Origin: Odontesthes bonariensis
Lineage: Eukaryota > Chordata > Actinopteri > Atheriniformes > Atherinopsidae
Length of the DNA stretch: 64,000 nt
Assembly (NCBI RefSeq): GCF_027942865.1
Contig: NC_134515.1
Location: forward strand, 11,709,339-11,773,338
Direction: 5' to 3'
Position numbers and translations under genes: made by a program. Positions within the stretch are counted from its first letter, which is position 1; each line of letters opens with the position of its first letter. Positions 49,425 through 62,500 of this stretch are shown one piece after another. The notes beneath the pieces were generated by a model, which did not search any database, was not told the DNA's origin, and worked only from the letters and a program-made list of their open reading frames with translations.

Positions 49425-52400
49425 ACAAACAGGACTACCTTAGTCAAAGGTAAAAAGAAAAGAAAAAAATCAAAAACGCACTGGAAAAACCCAAACCTTC
49501 CCTGTTCTGCTTGAAGAACTTGGTACAGTCCAATTAGGTATCCTACTCAAACAGATTTAAAGCATCTGCACTTCTTTCACTGGCAAGCCAGGCAACATCC
49601 CAGGAAGAGGTAACTAAAGAAAAAATATATTAACTTCATGCTAACAAATTATTTGACTGGCAAAAGTGACCAAAGATACGTGGAAATATGGAAAAGTGTC
49701 TGATCTAGGTGTCTGATAAATTAAACTGTTTGCGCATATAACTTTTTAAACTTAAGCAAATGAAACAAAATGGTTACCATTATGACCTTGGTTCAGTGTA
49801 TGGCTGCTTGTGTTGCCAGCACATTTCCAAAAGTAAATAGGAAACATTTCTTCACCATAGAATGTGACATATTTTACTTCAAAAACAACAAATACATCTT
49901 TCAAAAAGGGTCTCTCGCAATCCACAGTCGTGATAAAAGTGAGTGGTGGGGCATTTTTCTGCAGAGACCCTGCCTCTCCCCTCTCTCCCTCTTATTTTTC
50001 CATCTTCCATAAAACTGCCTGTCTTACCGCAAAAATATGGAACAGGAACGTTTGTCCACAACCCCAAAACGAAGCAGTGTCACAGTCCGTGGTTAGAAAT
50101 TCTGAGATGGCAACATATCAAACGTCCTTGTTTGTGCGAGGCTTCATCCAGTTAACCAAGTACTTTTAATACCTAACCTCAACCATCTTGTTTTTAATAC
50201 CTAAACTTAATGAAGTAGTTTGTAATGAGAGAAGGGAAAAAACATTAAGTGAAAAGGGCAAGGAAATTAAATGACTGAATACAAAAATGACATTTAAAAG
50301 TAAAGGTATTTGAAGGCAACAGTAGAAAAGATAGGAATCAATTTAGGCTCTGCCACTGGGCAGTCAGGTGTGTAATGCCTGACTGTAATGCCTACAACCC
50401 CTCTGACCTCCAAATGTGCAATGTTTATGCCTATTTAGTGTGATGCAACAGCCAACTACTATTTCATAAAGTTACTTTATGGAGTTATAATCATTGTCAG
50501 AAGTACAAAAACAGAGAGTAAAACAATTTTTTTTTTTTTTTTAAAGTAAAACTTTTGCACCTTTATCATTAAACTGCAAAGTTTTGTGCTGTGGACCAGA
50601 TTCTGGTGGGATTCTGGACGGCTTCTCTAATCTTCTCTCCCCTCTGTTGTCTGCCTGAGTCAAAAGGCTGTTGGTCTGCCTGCTGTTTGAACAGGTAGAG
50701 CTCAGTTACATTTACACTGGCAAAGAAAAGAGGTGGGCAGTTGCATTTTAGCATAAAATCTGCAATGCACACCTTCTTAAACAGTTGTTAGGAGGTATTG
50801 ACATATTAATTTGTGCTGTAGAACTTCACCACGGTGGAACAATTGGCAAATGGCTTCATTTTTTGGATTTACTGCTTTTTTTTCATATTCACAGCTTTGT
50901 ACTTGTGTACTGTGATCCTTTGCTCTAATTTTCATTTCACTCTCCAGCTTGCTTGAACACCAATGTTCCCTCCCAATGATTACAAATACTGACATGTGAT
51001 TTATTTTCCCTTTAAAGTGTAATAACTCACGTTACAGAGACTTTCTTTTTGTCAGAGAAGAAAACGAACAGCTCAGACACTGCAGGGCTCCAATCTAACC
51101 TCATCTATTGCACCAAATAAGTGTTGTTTCAAGCTCTGCTGCACCTCATCATATTGTTTACTCATTGCTTGGCCCACCACCTGCTCCCCTTTTTTGGTGG
51201 GAATCTGGGTATACATTCCTTGTTTGTACAGACTTGCTATTTGTTCCCATAGTGAAGACATGTCCCCATAATGTCAATGTGTGCAGATTATTTGTGATTG
51301 CAGTTGCAGATGTGATTCAGCATAAGATTACCAACAGATAGACTGAGATGGCACAGATGACAGCTTATGTGGCAATAAATAGTGTATCATTAAAACCTTT
51401 ATGGTATTAACACTACTCTATAAAAAGTCACTCTCTTAAAAAATCTATTATTTGACATATACTGTACATGTATATGTATTTACGGTGTTCATACTATATT
51501 TTAATAGTTACTCATATTACAGCAAATATGCAGCAAATTGTGATTTTTAGAATTTGCTTCCATTTTGGTTCATTGAAATATTTCTGAAGAACTATTACAG
51601 ATCAAATTTGTGTTGCATGTGGACTTTTATAAAGTTTCTGGGACATCAAATTTGGGACTTTTTGCTCTTAAGTACAGGTTAATCTTTATTTTCAAACGTC
51701 TACTTTGGGATTTGGAACGTGTGTTACATCATTTCATGAACTTGTTATCTTATTTGCCAGAGGGGAAACTTCTCAGGTCCTCAAAAATAATTGTCATCTG
51801 ACTCTCCAGTTGTCTCTGTGTGCTGTTCCCATGGAAACAAGTTTGCCACTCACAAAAGCATTTGGTGTGTTTGTGTATGTGTATATAAGCATGTGTGAGA
51901 GATGGTGTGCTTGATACTCACAGCATGCAGACTTTAAATCTCTAAAAATAACACAGGTGCTAATTGAAAGCACAAATCGGAGAAATAGCTGAGGAATATA
52001 AACATTAACTAATGGCTTATATAAAGTCTGTGCGTGTACACATGTGTGTGTATGCATCTGTGTGTTTGATTCAGGATATGAACAATTATTTCCCTAACCT
52101 TCCACAGGTTACCAGAGCTAAACCTTGATTTCCTGCAAAGTGTCAAAGATCTACAGGTTCTCTGACACTTTGCTCTATTTAAATGTCATTTCTGCCTCCG
52201 AGGGACTTTTTAAAAAGAGGATCTTTGAAGTCAAACACTGGCAGGAAGGTCAGAGCAACGTCCTCCATTCGTCACAATCTGATCTGTAAAAGAGAATCAC
52301 ACTTATAGCAATAGCAGAGGACAGATAATCATGATAAAACCTGTAATTCCCTACCTTGTCTCTGAAGCTTGTTTAATAATATTACAACTTTGCAGTTATC

Positions 52401-53531
52401 TTTCGACTAGCCTTTTCTTTCTGAAGCTGTTCAAGGTAACCTGCAGGACTTGACCACTAATAACACTGTAGACCAGTATTTTGAGTCATATCAAATTACT
52501 CTACCAATCAGCAGTACCAAAGATTTGCAGCAAAATGCTTACCAAACCAAGAAAATAAGGCTAGCTAGAAAAAAAAAACATGTGTCTACAGAATAAACAT
52601 GTGAAAAATGAGGTTTAGGCTCATTCTTTGCTCTCTATTGCCTACAACTTTCATCACGGGTGGGTACAAAGGACAGCACCGTCCAAATGCAAACGCTCAA
52701 GCAGGCGGGAGCAGTTAAAACAAATCAAATTAAATCCAATTACAATCCAAATCACTTTAATCAGAATATAATCTGATTCAATTCAATTCATTAAGATCAA
52801 ATTAAATCCAAATTTGCCAAATCTATTGTAGTATAATGCACCTAATGACAGTTTGTTGCTCAAGAAGCTAAAAAATCAATTCAATCCCCAATCATGAGCA
52901 AGCAAAGACTGGGGGGCGATGGTGGAGACGAGAGGTCCTTTTTAACAAAAAGAGATTTTAAGATACCTGAAGACATTTCTATCAAGAGATTTTTTGAGAA
53001 CAAGAAAATGGTGAATACTAGCCGTATAGGCCACAATATCTGGACTTGACTTCATATAATAATAGCTTTCTAAGTATATGATCAGTGCTATGGTTATACT
53101 TAATTAATCCCTAATGTCTACATTAGTATTGCTTCTGATGGTATCAACAAAAATGTATCAACAGCTGTGCTTCATGAAAATGTTTTTTTCTCTAACTCTG
53201 CATGTCTGCAGTCGAGGCAGATGAAGGGCATCTACAAATGTTCCTTCTAAGAGTTAATATTAGCTACGCTTTCAACCGTGACTGCTCCATCATCTCTATG
53301 CAAATACCTCAACAGAGGTCAGTTACCAGCCACCTACCAACTGATCCACACTACACTTACATACTAACAGATATAACTCTTCAAGTACGACTAAAAGGTA
53401 AGTCCATCTGACTGAAATGCTTGTATTTCATTTTCACCAAGGCATCTTATTTGAGATTTAATTCATGGCATTATGACACATTTCATTGCAAACTGAATAG
53501 CTCAGATAAATCTCCTCGGAAGGAAATAGAC

Positions 53532-56500
53532 ATGGAGATCAACATCCAGGAGCAATATAATCATTCGGAAACATCCCATAATAAGAACCTGCTCCTTTTG
53601 GATCCATGGAAACCATGCAGAGGGCCCCACGCAACTGTCAAAGGTCAGAGTGACTTGAAAAATTAGAAGAATATGATCAATAGAAACACAATCATTTCAC
53701 CTGAGAGCACCTATTTGAAAGCCAAGCTTCAATATGATCGTGCACAATAATTTGAGTTTTCTTTTACCTTAAGCTGAGACGTCATAAATCATTTACACAT
53801 TCAAGGGCATCACAATCCATTTGCTTTAAGATTTTGGTGATAAAAGATAATCTGTAATGCTATGTCTATGTATTTTCTGCATTAGGAGTTAGAGAACAGA
53901 CAGCCTTGTCTCCATAATAAATCATACTTACTTATTTTAAATGTATACTTGTAATAATTTGATTTAAATGCCCATGTGACCTTCTGATGTTTTTTCATGC
54001 TCTGTAATTTCAGTCTATTATTTTGCAGCTTTCCAGTTGGTCAGGCTTTTTTTTTTTCTTTTTTAATTACCTTTAAGAAAATAAGAAATAATGATCTGCT
54101 ATTTGGATCTGACCACATCGGAAACAGATATCCTGAAAGCCTTTTCACTTCAGGAACCTAAAGAGATACTGTCAAATATCACGGGGGACTGTCATGTTTA
54201 ACATGGCCAGAAAAACTTTGAATATTAATATATACACTTTTTCATGCTTACATGTTCCATCTTACCTGATCTCTTATTGTAGATAGACATGAATATCTGA
54301 AGATGAAATACAAGAAAATGTAGTAAAACAAAAAAAAAAGAGACTGTTATTAAATAACAATAAAAGACTGTTACCAGCTGCACCAATATATTGCTATTTA
54401 GAATAATGATAAATAATGAATTTTAATCTAGATCTAACAGAATTAAATCTTTATACATGACTTTTGTTTGGTCACACAAATAAAAAAGTAGAAAACCAAC
54501 CAACAGACCACAGATTTGAATGTACTGTGTAATGTCAAATAAGATAACCTCTACACTCATGGCGACAGTGGGTGGGGTCTGTTTTCCAGAAAATTCTGTT
54601 TTATGCTGATGAATTAGCTATCTAGGGCTGTGCAACGATTAAAATGTTTAATCTAATTAATCACATTATTTCCCTGATTAATCACGATTAATCGCATTTG
54701 TCCGCAAAATCCCAAAATGAATTCAAAAGTTGTGTATAGCTTTTAGCATTTAGTTTTATTTTAAATGTGCTGCCATATGAATGAAAGTGCCATAACATTT
54801 GTTGTGCAAACACATTTTTAACATCAGCATCTTTCTGTAGTTTTTATGTAGAAGCCTCGCTCCACTGTCTGTTTCCTTGAATGACTTGCTGCTATCAGTT
54901 GTGTGTTTTGCCTTTAAGTGATATTTTAGACTGGAACTACTACGCTGAGAAGACAAATCAACTTGGCAGTGTTTACAGATGACTTTGGTTCTGTCGACTC
55001 CGTCGTCTGGAGGAACTTTAAAATGAAAATGGCCGAGTAAAAGTTCCATACCCTTCTCCATGTTTGGTGGATCCGCCGATGCCTCAGCTGGCATCTTTGT
55101 GTTATTATTATTAAGCAAGTAACAAGTAACAAGTATGAGTGTTGTTTCTTTGAATGTTTGTACTGTCCAGATTGTTCTAGATCAGATTCGGGTTCGAAGA
55201 TAAATGATCGTACATGGATTTGAGAAGTAGCTATATCCAATCAAAAGCAATCAGATGAACCAGCAGCTTTTAGGGAGGGGCCATAAAGAGTCCAAAGACT
55301 GCTTGGATTTTAGTCATAACTTTGAATTACTTAGAAAATTTCTGTGTATGTGGGAGAAATCTTTATGTCGTCTGACAATCTGCATCAATGGTATTTTCTG
55401 CCCTCACATAGGCCTCAGATACAGATTTTACTGGCAGGTTTCTGTTTTCATAGAATGGCTGTTAAAGCTGAGGCTTTGCTTTGGAGCAATGTGTGGGATT
55501 GAGTGGTATGGCTACGCAACTCTGGGGATTCTGACAGCCATCCTAAGTTTCCTCATGGATCTCAGTGTAACAAAGTTGCTGAGAGGTAGACACACACAAA
55601 GCACACTCCAATATATCAAGAATACACACTTGAGTAAGTAAAAGAAAAAATTGGTGATTCATTTTTTTTCTCATATCGCTTGCAGCTCACCAGTGGTTGT
55701 ATATGAACCTGGAGGGTAATACTCTTCTGCAGTTCCTCTGCTGGACTCTCTACCCAGCATGCCTCTGTGCTTTTGCATCATCCTTCTCCCACAACATTTG
55801 TCCTTTCTCTACAGGTCTGTTCACAGTCACACAGAGAACAGTAGATTTTTAGTTCATTGTTTAAATGAAACAGTCACTCAAGATGAAGACTTGATTTTTC
55901 TGAATCAATTACTCAAAATATTTCCCTTTTTTGTTTTTTTCCAGAGCAATAGTTAGCTGCCGATATCCATATCATATCCATTATTTTCTTTCTGCCGACA
56001 GCATTTCTCCCTGAATCTGCAGTGGAAATATTAATATAATATTATAATTAACAGTATTTAATTACACGATTTTAAAAGAACATCACAAAAGTTAAAAAAG
56101 GAAAAACTGTCCACAATCCAATTAATATTACACTTATTAATGTATCCATTTATAATTTTGATTTGCAGTCGGGTTTTTTTTCTTTCTTCTGGATGGAAAA
56201 GGCATAAACGTAATATAAAACATTATGTTAGGAATGTTCATGAAAAGTTTTTAAACTTTTCTTCAAACCAGTAATACCATATCTTGAATTATTCATGCTT
56301 TTCCTCTGCATTCAGCGGCAAAGATTTTAGAACTTTTAGGTTTGAAGGATTTTACACCATCACTTTGGGAGGTCTGTAATTCCTCTCTGATAAACATTTC
56401 ATGACCAAGTTTCAGATCATTGTCTTGTTGAAAGGTAAATATTCAACAAGGCCACATATTTCTGCTGTAGACTACCTAATTGTATCAAATTTCAACCTTA

Positions 56501-59500
56501 AACAGAAAACTAATGAAGCAATTATATATATAATCAGTCTCCGTGCTTTCAAAGGATCACCACCAGAGATAAATCCTAACCATTCTGGTACCAGAAATTT
56601 AAGACATCCAGCAGACGTTGCATGAGTCTGGTCTCCATGGACACCGGCACTCTCCAAGAAATGAACACAAAAGCTCACCTAACCTTTTCAAAAGCTTACT
56701 TTGACAATGAATGGAAACAGAAAGGAAAGGCATTTACCACCATTCCTCCTGCTAAGTATACTGACGGGAACATGATGGTTTGTGCTTTTTTTTTTTTTTC
56801 CCCACCCAGTCAAAGGCTAAGTAACATTGTCAAAGTAAATGGTATCATGAGGGAAATAAAAAAGAAAATTAGCCTTGGGCAGAATTGAACCCCTTCGAAA
56901 AAAGAATGATCTGAAGCCAAAGTGATCAAGTCAAATTCCTTATCAGAGAGATTTATTAACATTTTGGAGGAACCCAGCAACAACCCAGAGTTGAGCCCCA
57001 TCCTGATTCTGTTGAGGAAACTCAAAAGACCCTTTTCAAGAAGCCTTCAAACCTCACCGTCCTATCAAGGCTGTGGTCCAAATCCCACTTGATACATTCA
57101 GAAAGCTTACTAGCAATTTTAAGAAGGTGTTTGAAACTGATAACTAAAAAATATATTAATATTTTGAGGCTAAACTGTAAACATATGCCACAACCTGAAC
57201 ACAGCTGTCTATCCAGTATGACTTTGTAAGGTCACATTTCCAGGTTTTCGTTGTCAGTACTATCTTGGAAAAGATCAGCAACTTAGAAATATATTTTTAC
57301 CATCCGTCCATTTCCTCTTGAAACATCTTTCCTTCCTATCTGAAATGAATGACATTGAGAAAAAGTCAAGTGTGATATAATCTTAAAATTTCAGGCAGTT
57401 GTAAAGGGAGATGCATAGGGAGAGAGTAAACTGTGATGTTATCAGTATCACAGACCATGAAGTCTCACATGTTTTCAATAAAGGGGAATCTATGAGTTGT
57501 TCAAATGTTACAGGTGTTCAGGCCTAAAATATATATAGTTTTAGTTCAATCTAAACTGAGAAATCAGTTCACCTAACCAGGTTCCTGGGTAAAGCGTCCT
57601 CAGTCTTCGAAACATACCGTGCAGTTATCACAGTTTACCAAACAAAATCTGAATGAGACTTCATTTGTAACTCATCTATTTCAAAATCCCACAGAGGAAC
57701 TTGCTTTGCCTTAATTGATGGTTTAATTATTGAGATATTGTTCTTGCATATCCTCTTCATCTCTGGGTCATGTTGTTTTATTTCTTCTCAGGCTCAGGGA
57801 TACCAGAGGTAAGAACCATGTTGGATGGCATTGAAATGCCTCATTACTTGTCTCTCACTAATATGTTTACCAAGTTCCTGGGCCTTATCTGTACACTGGC
57901 AGCCGGCAGCACTGTTTTCCTCGGCAAAGTGGTGAGAAACGACTCAGAATACTTGATTTTCAAATGATGCAGCCATATACTTTATGATATATATATATAT
58001 ATATGTATGTGTGTGGAAGTGTGTATGTGTAATGCAGTTTATTGTGTGTTTTAGATTTATCATGAGTTTAACATCTGTCTCAAAATCAGGGTCCATTTGT
58101 ACATCTTTCCACCATGTTAGGAGCCTATCTGGGCAACCTCTGCACTCTTATAAAAGGCAATAAGAAGGTAAACAACAGTGAGGGACACTTTGCCTACATT
58201 TGTAATTTTATAGTTATTTTAAATCTGTCTTATCTATCATTACATAAGCCATACACATCAGTGTTATCACATCATATATTCCATTTTCATGCTTTTCACA
58301 CATGCAGAGCTAAATTGCAGGCAGACAAAGTTGAAGGCTGTGAAACATTTAGCGGCTCTGTGTGAATGTGAACACTGGACTCACATGACTAGACATGTTG
58401 CTGCAAAACGACACCTCAGATCAGTGCTAAATGAACGATAAAGTTTATTTCTAAACTTGGAAACTGAAGTGTCCAAATTATCTTGACTTTGAGTCAAGAT
58501 AACATTTTGTGATGAAAACCCTGATATTGTTTCATTGGATTACAACTGGATTATAATGAATTGGATTATAATTGGCTTGATTTGCACTGAATCTCTGAAG
58601 TGCCTTGGGATGACAGTTGTTGTGATTTGGAGCTAATTAAACTGAACTGAATTGAATAGATGTGGCTGGAAATTCAGGAAGTATGAATCCAGATTATTGT
58701 GTAGAAGAGATTCATAGACATTCAAAAATTTGTCTCCGGGTACTGAAACACAAAATGTGAAAATGAAAGAATCCGCATTCCAGCCCCTGCTAACCCTTTA
58801 CACAAAGAAGTAGGTACAGTTACTTGACTGTTTCATAAAATAACTAAAAGTATGAAAATCGTAAAAAATGCCCCTGTTACTGTCTGTCTGATGTAAATGC
58901 CAGTAAAGAGACTGTACACTACAACAAGAGTGTCTTCTAGGAGACAGCAGATGCAGAAATGTTGGTTGTAGCTGCTGCTGTCGGGGTAGCCAGCTGCTTC
59001 GGAGCTCCCATCAGTGGTGAGAGCCAGTAAAGGAAAGAGGTGGCATGACCATGTACATGGATTAAACAGCCTTTAATGCCTTTTTAAAAAATGGGATCAT
59101 GCTGTGTCTGTTTATTTCATTCTTGTCTGCTGGTTAATGTATTCTTATCTTTGATTTCCCTTCTGCACGCTTCACAAAGTTGCTCTCTCTTTTATCCTTC
59201 CCCACACCTCTGCTCCCCCTGTTCAAACATCTTGCACGCCTTCCTCTTTTGATCACCTCCAAACCTAATATACTGATTTCCTCACCTCTGTTTTTCTTAA
59301 CCTCTGCATCTCTCAAATCCCATTTGCTGAAAAAACTCAAAATGTCACAATTAACATAAAATCTCCGACCGCCTATTGATACCTAAAATACCGTACATGT
59401 TTATGGCTTTATCTTTGATTTTTTTTCGGTGGCTCATCCCAGGAAGTGAAACAGTTTATTGCAGCTGTTTCAAGAGTTCAGCTGTTACTTATTTGTCTTC

Positions 59501-62500
59501 TGGTGGTGTAGGTGTGTTGTTCAGTGTGGAGGTGACGTGCTCTCATTTCGCCCTGAAGCATTACTGCCCGTGTTTCTTCTCAGCAGCCCTCGGGGCGCTG
59601 ACCTTCCGTCTGTTCTCGGTGTGGAGTGGAGATGGAGGTAATGGTTGCACTGATCAGCACTCGCCCCCTAATGGTCAACAAGGAAACAGTTCACTATAGA
59701 GTTACTGATACCTTGAACCTTAAATAAAAGGACAACAAACACAATAATCTCACATTTGCATGTGATCTACAGTATATGGGTAAAGTAATAAACAACCCTT
59801 ACCTCTAGTTTTTGAGAACTATTTCATTTATATAATCGGAAAGCTTAATGCTGCAGCATAACATGGCATTTTAGACATGCGTGTGCTTTCAGGTTTTGTG
59901 CTAACTTCCAAAAGTTTGGAGAAATGTTTCAGTATGACAGGGTAATCAAGCCAGATTAATTAGTTTTGGAGTGCAATCAAATCCCAAAGTTGGAAGATGT
60001 ATTTGCAATATGTTAGTGCCTCTGGTCTTAAAAGCTTTGTTAAAAAACTTTAGCTATGAGATCCAAACATAAAAAAATAAAGAATTTGTAAGATTCAATT
60101 CTTTTTTTCAAATGAGGTTTTCAAGAATATTAATAACATGCATTACAGTCTCATATAGCTTTGTTGGTTCCACCACACCTAATGTAGCACATGAATGTAG
60201 CATATAGTATCATAATATATCTGTCTGTCTTTGAAAATTGTTAAATGCATACATACACGTTGCATTGCGTGACACTGTCACACAGCTCAAAAATGGTAAA
60301 ATAAGTACATTTTCAAGACCGTAATAACATTACATGCCGTTGTTTTTCTTTGCAAATTGTAACATGCTTACATTTTGTTAACTGCCATAAATGTGATATT
60401 AAACAACCAAAAAAATGTTGCATCTCACGATAGAATCATCCAAACAGCTGGAAAATCCTTAGTGTTTTCACTTAAGTCAATCGACAAAACCAGCAAATTC
60501 TTATTTTAATTCTAATATGTCTTATTCCTTTGCTCATTTAAAACTGTCACGCTTCAAGGTAAATACTTACTTTCAGGCAAATTTAGTGCTTTGATTATTT
60601 CATTTGTCAGCAACGTTTATAGTGATCCAATTACCTGCCATTGAAATGAATGGAAAAATCTGCTTTTGGAAAATTATGAGAGGCATTTAAGTTGAGTGCA
60701 AATTGAATCTAAGTCCCAATGCAATAACGTGCAGGAATATTAGATCATGAAAGGCTCGTAGAAACCAGAGTGATGACTCCAATTTGTTTTGTGTCCACAG
60801 AGACTCTTCAGGCTTTGTTCAAAACTAATTTCCCCACCGCTTTGCCTTTCTACCCAATGGAGATTCTGCTGTTTGCTTTTCTTGGGTGAGTTTATTTTGT
60901 CATCGTCTGTGTGGTTAAACAAGTCTTCCTAAAAAAAAAATGCCATTTGGTCTTTATATTAATGTCTGTCACAATGAAAAGCAGGTCTGCTGTGTTTCCT
61001 TCTGTTCTAATTGACATTCTGATTTTTTTTTCTCACTCTAATCATTTCCTGGTCACTTCTCCCCTGCTTTCTCAAGTCTTATGACTTCCCCATCATTTGT
61101 TACTGCTCGGATTAACATGAGCCTCTGTTTTTTCATTCTGGATGGTGTCACTGTGTGGAAACAGGCTGCTGTGTGGGGCTGTGAGCTGCCTCTACCTTTT
61201 CTGCCATCGGTGGATCCTGCACTTTACCAAAACAAGCCCAGTCTTCATTAAGATGCTGACGACAGAGTGAGAGCTCTTTATAATGTGAAAGCCAGATTAT
61301 GGTGCATTGATGAGTCATCTACAGAGCCTCCCCTAGCAACATTTGAATGGTCTAAGCACAATCACTAAGGACTGGTCCTTAGTGATTGTGCTTATCCCGT
61401 ATTAGTAAACCTGTTTCTTATTTGAAACCCCTTCAAATGTACAGAGAAGCTATTCAATTAAAACCCATCAAAATTTCAGCTAGAATTTTCCAAATGTGTG
61501 TGCTTCTGGAAACCTCTCTGCAGGAAGGGTCTTTACTCTGGCCTGGTGGTCTTCTTTCTGGCATCGCTGACGTTCCCCTACTCTGCTGGTCATTACATGG
61601 CTTCTAAGGTGGGCATCAGCAGCATTTAAAAGCTTATCTTATTCATATCTAAATCAGTTTTATTATTTGTTTTACTGGGAGAACAGTCTTGTATCTCACC
61701 TTTATGTGTCTATGGAAAACTTTGGAACTAAATTTGATTCGCTTCATGAAGAGATCAAGTTTAATGCCTCGTCAACTGGACAACAGACCTCCACTGTTGT
61801 CTAAGAGACGATTAAAATTCATCAGTGAAAACAAATATTGCACCAGCTCAATGCTTCTTCCTTACAATAAATATTATTTTTGATCAGCCCTGTGTATACT
61901 GATCTACTGCTTTGTTGTAAATACTGCATGAAGATGTCTTTGAATCCACATCTGTCAAATAGTTCCCAATAGTTATACTATTTGCCTCTTAATTTAATTC
62001 CAGATGGAATCATTTTCTTTATTTGGGTTACGTTGGGCTATACCATCTGTTGCACGACATCTTTTTGTTAGTAGATAGTTCTTTATTTACTATCTTCAAT
62101 TCTAGTCCTCTCTGTGCAACCAATTGATCCTTCCACTATGTGGCATGAACAGGTGTTCTCATATTCAATCCTTTTTTACAGCTTTGATTTGCTAAATTGT
62201 GTTGCCAAATGAGCTAAAAACATTTTCCAGCCTCCATCAAACCCTCACTGAATTTAAAATGTGGAGTGTGTTTTGAAGATTTATCATTTCAATAGGAACA
62301 GATTAACTTATGACTGAGTATGACAATCTGCATATTTTTAAAAGTGACGGTTAATTTTGGTCTTTTCATTACATTTGTCCACAGAAAGAAACACAAAATA
62401 ACACACAACAGCATCCCACCTTTTTGGTTTTATTTGTTTCATACCAGCTTTACGTTAATCCAAATATCATTTATCTGTTACACAGTACACTATGAAGCAG

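Larger units (their letters stand above)
46991..53531. other. hspb7-clcnk intergenic region
   Basis: About 6.5 kb between two divergently transcribed genes with no recognisable exon. It contains one repeat copy (49211-49310), a poly-C/poly-A run (49389-49418), a poly-T run near 50527-50542 and imperfect TG/TA repeats near 51860-52065. The clcnk promoter and 5' UTR should lie at its right end, but no TATA box or start site could be fixed. Open frames of 60-100 codons are unrecognised and many overlap on opposite strands. Confidence 0.5.

Noticed and set aside
53202-53411. Plus-strand frame ending at a good donor (AAAAG|GTAAGT) upstream of clcnk
   Set aside because: It could be a 5' UTR exon, but the translated product resembles nothing and its phase does not lead into clcnk.
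55255-55411. Upstream extension of the clcnk frame from an ATG at 55255
   Set aside because: The frame is open to exon 2, but a good polypyrimidine tract and acceptor (CCCTCACATAG) precede 55412, and phase fits the exon at 53532-53643 better.
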